From Omphiscola glabra (Eukaryota; Mollusca; Gastropoda; Lymnaeidae), in the NCBI GenBank assembly GCA_964017045.1, contig OZ024798.1, forward strand, positions 7,647,793 to 7,711,792: 64,000 bases of DNA, given 5' to 3'. Of the stretch, positions 46,401 to 58,400 are shown piece after piece. The position numbers and the translations under genes are program-made. Position 1 is the stretch's first letter. Each line of letters begins with the position of its first letter. The notes under the pieces are model-generated. The model was not told where the DNA came from. It saw only the letters and a program-made list of their open reading frames with translations, and did no database searches.

Positions 46401-49400
46401 AAACTGTTTCATCAACTGCGGGTGGGTGTGGGTGGGAGGAGAAATGAAATTCTCAACATATTCTGTTGTGTTGATAAGTAAGTGAGCGGTGGTAGGGGGA
46501 AGTGAGAGGTGGGTGGGGGTGTGAGAGGGGGGAGTGGGAGGGGGGAGTGGGAGGGGGTAGGGGGAAGTGAGAGGTGGGAGGGGGTAAGTGAGAGATGGGA
46601 GGGGGTAAGTGAGATGTGGGAGGGGGAGTGAGAGGGGGTAGGGGAATTGAGAGGTGGGAGGGGGAAGTGAGAGGTGGGAGGGGGGAAGTGAGAGGTGGGA
46701 GGGGGAAAGTGAGAGAGGAGGAGGAAGAGAGGTGGGAGGGGGAAGTAAGAGGTGGAGGGGAGGGGTGAGAGGTGGAGGGGCTGAAGTGAGAGGTGGAGGG
46801 GCTGAAGTGAGAGGTGGAAGGGTGAAGTGGGAATTGGGAGGAGGACATGAGACATGGGAGATTAAATGATAGGTGGAAGGTGGAACTGAGAAGTTGAAGG
46901 GGAAGTGAGAGGTGGAAGGTGGAATTGAGAAGTTGAAGGGGAAGTGAACGGTGGAAGGGGGAAGAGAGAGGTGGGAGGGGTGAGTGAGAGGTGTAATGGA
47001 GACGTGTGAGGTGTAATGGAGACGTGAGAGGTGGAATGGAGACGTGAGAGGTGGAATGGAGACGTGAGGAGGCATGGAGACATGAGAAGTGGAATGGAGA
47101 CATGAGAGGTCGATGGAGACATGTGAGGTGGGAGAGGGAAGTGAGAGTGAGATGGGGATGTGAGAGAGTGAAGTGAGAGGTTGGAGAGTGAAGTGAGAGT
47201 GTGGAGGGAGAGGTGGGAGAGGGAAGTGAGAGAGTGAAGTGAGAAGTTGGAGGGGGAGACGAAAGAAGGGAGAGGGAAGTGAGAGGAGGCGGTTTGAACT
47301 AATATTAAAATTTAAATAAATAATATCCACCCTCAGAAAGACATGGGTGTTGTGGGCTATTTGTGTGTGGAGTGTGAAGTACGGGAGGGAGTGCCGGTGT
47401 TACTAAAATGTTAATATATCACTTTCTAATAGAGCCCCGTAGAACAAGGTGATCATGTCACCTTCCCCTTCAGCCAATAGGGAAAATTGTAATAAAGGAG
47501 GTGGCCAGTAGGGGTCGCAATCCGTGATCCCGAATTTCGAAAAAACCGGACCATAATTGATGCTCGAAAATACCGGGATTGGATTTATGAAAACCGGGAT
47601 TTTCGATAACCCCGGGATTTCATTTTCAATTTTTTTTTTTAAATAGTTTTTCTTAGTTTCCACGTCGTAGTTAAAGCAGGACATAGCAATAATTTATGAG
47701 ATGCGTAAATCCATCACACCACGTGTCTCAAGTTCAAAGAGAGCCGACTGACGGGCTAGGTCTGTGTACTCTTATTTGTCCAAATTATGACGTTGTGATT
47801 AGTTTTGTTTTTTCATCGTGCGTGTGTAGTGTGTAAGTGCAGACGAGTCGTGACCTGAATGTACAGGATTGGTAAGTAAATGTCTTCATATTATTGACAA
47901 GTAATTGATATAGTCGAATGAAGATCGAATGTTGACTTACATTAAGAGTTTGTATGGAAATAATAACACGCACTCAAATCACGGGTTCAGCTTTTAATTT
48001 AAAAAATATTTTGATTGCTTGATTTCTTCTAATTATGCCAAAAAACATACACATTAAAAATATGAGTAAATCCGTATTTTATAATCCAAACACTTAAGTT
48101 TAAGACACAGAAAAATAATGTTACTTCTATTTTGTGATAACAATATTAATAATTTACATTCAACTCATAATTGATTTTCGAGCTATTTTATCTCAGGCTG
48201 AATTTCCCAGTTTGTCTGTACCATACCTAGACAACATTTACATGAATGAATGTCCAAAATTTGTCTGTACCGTACTTAGTCAAACATTTACATGACAATT
48301 TAAACATTTTAAAAAAGTTTTACACGTCAAACCAATTCGATTAAATTTTTTTTTTTTAAATGATTTATTTTCCCAGGTTGATAGAAAGAAATTAGGGACC
48401 CTGAAAAAAATAAAGCTAAATTTGAAAAGCATATGACACTATCGGAAACAAAGACATCAGTTTGGCATTATTTCTTGAACGTTACAGACAATCTCTCAGC
48501 TAAATGTATTAGATGTAACAAGATACTTTAAACATTGGGAGGAACAACTTCCCTCCACTCTCCATTAAAGTCTGCACAGTCCAGTGATTACTTGGACGTA
48601 TTTCTAAGGCCAGATTGCGACCAGATGCGAAAACATATTGTGGATATTCAAAAGCTTGGTCAGACAGCGGATTCCTCGTTGGAAATATCTTTGAACAATG
48701 AAATTGAACATCTTGGATCTGAGCATGATGAACTTAATGATACACTGCCGCTTAAGAAACAATTAGAAATTGAAATACAAAAGAAACTTCAGGCTTAGGA
48801 TAATACTTCCAGACCAACGGATGGAGACTTTGATACAAACAGAAATGGCTTTATTTGAGAAAGGCGGTTCAAGAGGAAGATATCTAGAACTTGCTTGATA
48901 GCCTAAGGTCTATTCCTCCGACTAGTGTGGAATTGAGCGGTTGTTCTCTTCATCGGGTTACTTTTGTAACCATTTGCGGTCAAAGTTAAGTGACCAAACA
49001 TTAGACACGTTGTCATTTTACGATCTCATTATTTAAATTTGACCAAAGATTAAAACAACACCAATTATTTTAATATTTGATTAATTAAACTTTTTAAATT
49101 AAAAAGTTAATAATATTTTTTTTCATTTGATTAAAGTCTCAAGATAAACATTTATTTGTTTTATTGTTTAAAGCTTATTAAAAATCAAAATGTGATATTT
49201 GTTCTAAATGTTTTTATTTCATTGATAAATCCTCAACTCTAATCTCGAATCTTGACTAAAAATTCTCTAAATATCAAAAATACCGAGATTCCAGTATTCA
49301 TAAACTTCAATATTGAAAATACCGGTTTTGGCAAAAGGGACCGGTTTTGGCAAAAGGGACCGGGTTTTCAACCCCTAGTGGCCAGATAACTCTTTAAAGA

Positions 49401-52400
49401 GAAAATGTTTAGGTAATTGGGTTGCAAATGGACATCTAAAGAAGGCCTACCTTTTCAGCTTTGTTATTTCTGAGCTCAGCATTTTGTTCTGTTTCTTCAG
49501 TAACTTGACAGTGTTGCTAGGGCTTGGCTTCAAACCATCCACCTGTTACCAAGATAAATGAGACCAGCCTATTATGAGGACAGTATCAGGACAGAATTCA
49601 GGACTGGGGGGGGGGGGGCACAGAGTTGTTGTTTTTGTAGATAAATAGGTGTTGGTAATATAATTTTGATTGGGGTGTAGGGAAGCAGAAGTAAAGACTA
49701 AGAAGGATTGGAGGGGGGGGGGGGGGGGCTCTGTAAGTAAACCTCCAGAAAATTTTTGAAAATTCACATGGCTATGCTTTTGCATGGAAGCTAACAACTT
49801 TTAAATTTAGGCCCACAAAAAGTGAAACAAAGAAAAAATTAAAATCTCATATAAAGTAATTTTTTTTAAAAGCTACTGATCCCTGGTGGATAGCAGTTTT
49901 ATTTTTTTTTATACCAATGTACATGTATATTAAGTCTTTTAAATGTTTATGAAAATTAGTTAAAACCTCTCTCTGCCAGGAAAGCTGCCAGCTTATAGAA
50001 GGGGATTAAATCAGAACCATTCAGAAAAGAAATTCTAGAAATTGTGTCACCTGATAGCATTTTTTTATAACAAATAGAATGTAAACAACCTTTTTCCAAT
50101 CAAAGAAGGGGTGAGTAAAAGGAGTAGCACAGCACATTTAATCTGTGAGCCAATATAAAAACAAAACTAAGGGGAGACAAGTGGTGGTGGCCACAACAGT
50201 AGAATAAAGCCTAAATACATGTCATAACACAATGCATACCTCTTCCTGCACCCCATCATGTGTGGTACAATATATCACAATGCATACCTCTTCCTACACC
50301 CCATCAAAGGCTAGATGAACAATCCACATTAAGGTCTACATCTCGACACCCATTATGTGTGGTACAACAGTTAACATATCACAATGCATACCTCTTCCTA
50401 CATCCCATCATGTGTGGTACAACATTAAACATAACACAATGCATACATCTTCCTGCACCCCATCATGTTTGGTACAATATTAAACATAACACAATGCATA
50501 CCTCTTCCTGCACCCCATCATGTTTGTTACAACATTAAACATAACACAATGCATACCTCTTCCTGCACCCCATCATGTTTGGTACAACATTAAACATATC
50601 ACAATGCATACCTCTTCCTGCACCCCATCATGTTTGGTACAACATTAAACATATCACAATGCATACCTCTTCCTGCACCCCATCATGTTTGGTACAACAT
50701 TAAACATAACACAATGCATACCTCTTCCTGCACCCCATCATGTTTGGTACAACATTAAACATAACACAATGCATACCTCTTCCTGCACCCCATCATGTTT
50801 GGTACAACATTAAACATATCACAATGCATACCTCTTCCTGCACCCCAACATGTGCGGTACAACATTAAACATAACACAATGCATACCTTTTCCTGCACCC
50901 CATCATGTTTGGTACAACATTAAACATATCACAATGCATACCTCTTCCTGCACCCCAACATGTGCGGTACAACATTAAACATAACACAATGCATACCTCT
51001 TCCTGCACCCCATCATGTTTGGTACAACATTAAACATATCACAATGCATACCTCTTCCTGCACCCCATCATGTTCGGTACAACATTAAACATAACATAAT
51101 GCATACCTCTTCCTGCACCCCATCATGTGTGGGTTCTCTGGTAAGATCTCTTGGTTTTTCATCACTTCTGTCATACAGGCAGAGTTGTGTTTTCAGTAAA
51201 GTCTGTTTCACTACATGTTTCAGCTTGAGATTTTCTTCTAACGGACAAAAAATAAAATGGAACAGCATGTCATATAGATATATCATAGAATGCCATGAAA
51301 TAACCTGAAGGGGAACTGGTCTGCAGAGTTAGAAATAAACCTCCCAACTATAGAATTATAGGGATTTTGCCATTAAAATGGGACTCTAACTCTGCAGCCA
51401 TGGTTTTGTTGTTCGTCCGTCAAATCGACTAGGACCATCCAGTCATCCGGTTAGGGGAGTGGGTTATGGTGGGTTCATAGGTGGCTTGCCAATCCTATAC
51501 GTGCTCGGAATAATCTTTGGCACCGCGGGCAGGGGATAGTTGCTGCATTCCTGGATTTAATAATGTTCTTTTGGGCTTGCCTGCGTGTCTCAATGGCGGC
51601 CATCCTACTGGCTTCATAAGATTTAGCTCCTATCTTGACCGCTGATCTCCACCTGACTCTGTCCTGAGCTGTCTGCTCCCATTTAATGGGGTCAATGCTG
51701 AAAGCCTTTAGTGCCTCTTTCAGTGAATCTTTGTAACATTTTTTTTTGACCTCCTTGGGAGCCCTTGCCTGTCGTGAGTTCACCATAGAATATTTGTTTA
51801 GGGAGCCGGTGGTCTTCCATATGGGCAACGTGTCCCATCCAACGGAGTTGATACTGCATCAGGGTGGTGAAGATACTAGGTAGGTTCGCTCTAGCGAGAA
51901 CCTCTGTGTCAGGAACTTTGGCTTGCCACCTGATGCCGAGGAGTTTCCTGAGGCTGGTTGTATGAAAATGGTTCTTTTTTTTGGCGTGACTGTCCATGTT
52001 TCACTTCCGTAGAGCAATGTCGAGAGGACTGCTGCGCTATAGACCTTGATCTTGGTTTCACGTCTGATACCTCTCCTGTCCCAAACAGTGCTGCGGTGCC
52101 TGCCAAATATGGCACTAGCTTTTGCGAGTCTGGCATTCATTTCATTATCCATGATGACAGATCTGGAGAGGGTGCTGCCCAAGTAAGTAAATTTATCCAC
52201 CGCGTTAAGGCGCTGTCTGCTGATGATGATGTTCCTCAGAGACGCTATTAACGCTTTGTTGCATGGCGGCTTCAGAGTCAGCATTGAGGGCACAATCGTC
52301 CGCAAACAGAAGTTCGTTGATGGTGCTATGTTTGACCTTTGTTTTAGCTTGAAGCCTCTTTAGGTTGAAGACAGATCCATCAGTGCGGAAACGGATTGGC

Positions 52401-55400
52401 AAGCCCGTAGTGGAGTCCCTGAACACATCAGACAGCATTGCGGAATATATAATTCTTCACATCTGACCGATAAACGCTGCTGCTGGTCGTCGTCCATGGC
52501 TTGTCATGTAAAAGTTCTGGTGTGGATGAGGTGAATATGCATTAGATTTCGTTTTGTCTCTATACATCTGTTCTTTATTACATATATGTATTTTATGTTA
52601 TTGTCACAATTATGTCTCTTTTAAAATATTTTTATGTACAGCGCGGTGAGCCTAGTCTTAGGCTGGGGTACCGCGCTATATAAGACAGCAAATAATAATA
52701 ATAATAATAATACTGAAGGGTGTGGGAGCCAGGACACAGCCCTGCTTCACACCGTTTGTGACAGGGAATGCTTGAGATGACTGACCGTTGTCCTGCACTC
52801 TGGCCATCATGCAGCTGACGGATGATGTTGGTGAATTTTGCTGGGCATCCGTACTTCTTCATGATTTTCCACAGTCCACCTCTATTGACCCTGTCAAAAG
52901 CCTTATTCAGGTCGATAAATGTGGTTTTACACAGGGTATGAAACGTGTTTTCTCCATATTACCCACCTAGCAATTTATTTAACCTTTGCTTAATAATGAG
53001 GTATTTGTGTTGTGGTCTATTGGGCAATTGAATAAGCCTCATGCAGCCTTTGAGATTTGTTCACTTAACATTTGAGACCCCTGGTTTAGCTTATTAAATT
53101 CTTTTAATTTAAATAGCTATTTTCTAAGCACAACTGAACATTGTTAAAGCAACAATTTGACCATTCCATGAAATCAAATTTAAAGAAACCTGGAACAAAG
53201 ATGGCATGGTTGGAAACATTAATGGTCAATAAATAGCAATGAATTTTTAATACAAATTATACCTCACCAAGTTAAACACTACCTTTGACATCACTGTGTT
53301 ATACATGGAAAAAATGATTATGCAAGACAACAGAAACTAACTAACACCATTAGACATTACCAAGGCTTGAAAAGTCATGAAATAACAAGTTCTTCTATCC
53401 ATCAAGATGCTTACCCTTAAAATTCCTCAAGAGTAAAACCAGGTTCCTCAGCCTAGAGATCAGTAAAAACTTGATTATGTTGAAACAGCATTGAAACATT
53501 TGGGCAAACAAAAGTAGCTTACTCTTACATGTTTTAGATTAAGCAAATGGAAACAAAAAGAGTAAGCCTCAAAGAAAAATAAATTTGACATTAAAATGTT
53601 TTCACTATGTCTTCACTGTACACTATTGATATATCATTACATATTTCTTACTGTTCATTGGTGATGTCGTAATGAGTATCACAGTTCATGCACTTGTTTA
53701 GAATAGTGTTTTCACTCTTCTTATCCTCATCTACACACCATGAATTGGTACCTTCCCTTTGACAGTTAGTCTGCAAGAGAACCAAGCTGTTACACTTCAA
53801 ATAATGGATCAACATAAGCACAACTGAAAGAATAGCCTCATGCCAACTAATAAACTGATTCAATTTCAACAAGGCAAAGAATACAAGTGATTCAAACCCC
53901 ACTTAATGTTTTATTAAAAAATTAATAAATGTTTTAAACAAAATTAGAGTGCTTTCAATAGACCACACTGGATGCTGCAGGCCAGTTAAAAATTATGTAC
54001 AACAAAAGGAAAACCATAAGAAGGAAATTGTTCTGTACAAATATTTCATGGTAACAACAGTTAACTTTAAATTTTCTTGTAAGGTACCTCACCAGGACTT
54101 AATTTCTTATAGTTCTAAATACAATAAATAAGGACCCGGCAATGCACTGACAACTAACTATGGAAACATGTACTCACTTTGTGCTGGTCAGTGTTGGCAG
54201 ATATACCTGTATGACTGACCAGATCTGGAGTGGTCACCACACTTTCTCTTAGTTCTTTATCACTGAGAGGCCAGGGCAGATTTGGACTGTCTGAGAACTA
54301 TAACGATTGTGTTTTTTAAACTACTTTAATTGCAACAGCAAAATCAACAATCAATCTGTTTCTGGTATCATTTAACTTTTTGGAAAACTTCCCCCCAAAT
54401 CTCTTTCTATTTTCGTTGTAGTTAATTACATTGCTACCCTTATCAAAGTAAAAAATCAATTATCCATCTCTAAATACAATGTATGTTTTATTTTACAGTA
54501 TCCTTTCCAAATTATTCCATGGCAAGGACCATAATTAATAAATTCTGGATTATTCTACTTGAAATAAAATTTCTTAAGATATAAATCAAATCATTTTATT
54601 CTTATTGCTAATTACAGAACATTCTCAGATAATAAAATTTATTGATTTTAAAAATAAGAGATATAAAATATATAGGATACATTAGTCAAGTCAAACACTT
54701 TTCTTCTCCTTGACTTATCATTCCCAATTTATATATTTTATTGATCGAACCCATTACACATCAAAGATTTGTTGTATTTTTACTTATTACCAATTCTCTG
54801 AGCTCATTGCGTATTGACGATGGCCATTCACAGACACTGCTGGTCTCTGAGTGCTCAGAATCCTCTTCAATTTCATCTGCCAGTTCTTTCAATGAGGGGA
54901 GCACTATACCATTGCTCGTTTCATGAGCTGACTTTAAACTGTTGGGTGCAGAGTAGGTAACATAACAATCGACTTGATAGGAATGGAGATTTTTTTAAAT
55001 ATTTAATTTAAAGGGTGGGGGGTGCGTGATGTAATGAGGAAAATTTGTGGCTTGGAAATAAAAGAATAAATTCTTTCACGCATCATTTCCATCTCCATCA
55101 TTAATGTGTTCTAGTAAAAAGTAGAGTCATTCATTCTTATATTCTCATAGAGGTGATGTATTTCACAAAGAGTTTTAAAAGACATGTGGCCTGATCCCCT
55201 ACCCCCCCCCCCCCCCAAACATTCACCTCATAAAATGAATGAGTTGAGTAGCCACTATGATAACTTACAATAGATTCGCAAACATCTACATTTTAGTTGG
55301 TCACATCTGAGCACCTTAAAATTATATAATAATAAAAAATCTTTTAATGGATTCAGAAAGATATGACATTTTAGTTAGAAACACCTCAGATTAAAAAATA

Positions 55401-58400
55401 CCACTGCATACAAAGACATTTTATTTGGTAATATCAATTCAACTGACCTTGAAAGTTCTGCCTGAGTTTGTATTAATTCACCTTGTAGTTCTTGATATTG
55501 AATCCTCAAGTCCTTTATCAGAGAAAGTTGTTTGAATGTTTAATTTTTTCAATTTATCAAATTTAATCTATACATTATAATGCTGCATTATACAGATGAT
55601 TAGAACTCCATGATTTTTATAGCAGATGATTTTACTATTCTCTCTAATCACACAGTCTATGTCACAAAGATGTGAAGATAGCATTGAAATGAACCCTTCC
55701 CTTTGTCAGATTTCTTAATCCTACTCAAATAGAGTATTTGGAAAAGGGTGGGTGGGGTGTGTGTTGTTAATGCTTACCCTATTTTTCTGGAGCCGGGAGG
55801 GGATTTGTTAGTGTTTTCTTATTTTTTATATTCCATGAGAAATTGAGAATTTACTCTCCAGTTTCAACAGTTTTTTCCTTTAGTCCCAATCGCCATGCAA
55901 CCCAAAATTTAAAAATTATTTTAAAAATCATAACACTACAGAACCCTAAACATCACTATAAAATATTCAAAAGATGTAATATTTAAAAGACATCCATACC
56001 TTACTGTGTTGAGTAATATATCCATGATGACTTTGTAGTGCCTGTAAACTTTCAGCCTTCTGAAATATTCAATTGGAACATTGAAACATAATATTTTATT
56101 TTGTTTTAATGAACACCTTGAAGATTTGTTTGCTTCAAAGATGGATTCAACATGACTGGAAAGAAACATGGAATTCATTCATGTGACATTATGCTTAGTT
56201 ATATCAGCCATGCCATGCATTCTCGGTTAAAGTTAATCATTGATCACTTAAACAATAGTGTGTTGAGTACTAGAAGTGCTTTTAAAATAAATATATTCTA
56301 CTTTGACAATGTGAAACATCTATGATTAGCCTATAATGCTTATCTCAGTAGTCCCCCCCCCCCCCCCAACCACATCAACTATCTGCCCCAGTGAATACAA
56401 TTTAAAGGTTTCCAAAGTTTTCATGAATACGCCCTGACTTGATGGTACTCTTAGATATTATTCATTGATGTAACACAGTCACAGCTGAAAGGGAGAATTA
56501 CTAACAATTTTAAAACTGTACATGACATAACAAATATACCATCAGCTTGGAGCTACCACATGGCACACATTCCATTAAGCAAGCTATGGCTTGTTCACAG
56601 TAAATGAAGCACAGATTTTGTCGCAGGTAAAAAAAAAGTCAAAAGGGAACATTGAAAATATACAGAATTCTTTGCCTGTAGGCTTAACTTGGGCCGATCA
56701 ATAACTACTTTAATATGTGTAAGGCCATTAAAAAGGTACACTAGACTTTGTTTTCTCAAACTGAACTAAACAAAAAACTGCATTTTATATAATAAAATTA
56801 AAGAATACAATTTTTACTGAGGTTGTGAAGTATGTATGATAGGGAGGAGGTTTGATGGAAAGAAGATTTGATAGAAACGTGATTTGATATTGATTGGTTT
56901 GATAGAAAGAAGATTTGTTAAAATCATGGTTAATAGAGTAATTAGATAGAGCATGTTTGCTAGAAAAATAGGTTTAATTGATTGATAGCTGATACTCTGA
57001 TAGCGTGATAGAAAATTTTCATAAGAGATGGTTTGATGGAGAATTTCCCATACATTTGATGGTGCTGATAGAATTTTACATATAGATTGCTTTGACAGAG
57101 ATGGTGTGAGAGGAATAATTTTTAAACACTGGTTATATCAAAAATTGAATAGAAAAATAACCAAACTTAACTAACCTCTGAGAGTAGAATATCCAGGTTT
57201 TCAATTGTCTCTTTTAGGTGTAGATTTTTGTCCTGTAACATAAATGTAACAGGTGTTACAGTAAAGTTTCATACATTAAATAACACGTCATTATGCAGCT
57301 AGCTGTCTACTCCACTGGTTGTTTGGTGTGGCTAACTTCATCTTTTAAACCTATCTATAGTCTATAGCACTGTGATTCAATGGTTACAGTACGTAGTTAA
57401 CATCAACAAATGGTTGATTATGGATTCAAGTAAATAACCAATTAAATTCACTAAAAGAACGATAAACAAAATTCAGTGTGCTTGGCCAGCATGGCATTGT
57501 ATATTATACTTTAATAGATACTTGACTAGTTGTAATTATAGCAATAGAGTCTACAGGCATCTATAGAACTCACTTTAGTTTTAGCCAAACTGGCCTTTAA
57601 CTCATCTTGATGTCTGCGTGACTCCTCCAGTTCTGAGTTCAGTCTTGTAACCTGTATGATATCAAAGGTTTTTAATGCCATTAAGAAATTCCTTTGATAT
57701 CTTAATAACAGCGTTTTCAAGTCTCTTGAACCATTCACACAAGAAAGTTGAGTGTATTGCCATCTCTTTACAGATTTATTGTTAGTTTTTAAAGGGTCAA
57801 ATAATAAAATTATTTAATCTCTATTTATTTGTGAAAAATGCGCAAGCAGGCCTACATAATTGATCTTTTGTTATGAAGCTTTTTTTTTAGAATTTCTTGC
57901 AAAATGCGCTTCAGCTCAGTACCGTTCAAAACAATGTCTTCGAGCCAAATCTAAAACCCTTTTTTTTAAAAAGGCATTTTCAATGAATGGCGACATCTTA
58001 AACGGTTACATTTTAAATGGCTATAATTCCTCGAACTCTTCATAAATAAACACTTTAATATAATATATATACTTCAGACGTCTAATATCAGTGACGTCAC
58101 ATTTACACCCTTACTATACCAAATCACACTTAAAAATAACTGCTCATTATTTGCCAGTAAGCTAGTAGCTGTGACATTTATTCGCCGGACCCATAATTAA
58201 GCACTGTACTAGAAAACCAACACCTACAATACATAGATTAGCTGTGACCAATCGTCTTTACTATCTTGGCTATAGGAAACAGATCTAATGATTGGACCTC
58301 CAGCACCTAATCAACAAGGAGAGTGGGGTATCTATACGTATAATACGCGAAAGCCTCTGCGTGATTGCTTTATGCTTAGGGCGCAGCAGTTCTCAAAATG

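Noticed and set aside
46389..47330. Long Ser/Pro/Leu-rich minus-strand open frames, the longest over 300 codons.
   Set aside because: They are translations of the polypurine tract. All three frames are open for the same compositional reason and no start, domain or splice context is present.
50229..51106. Regularly spaced repeats suggesting a CRISPR array.
   Set aside because: Units are contiguous 55-bp copies without unique spacers, in a eukaryotic intron.
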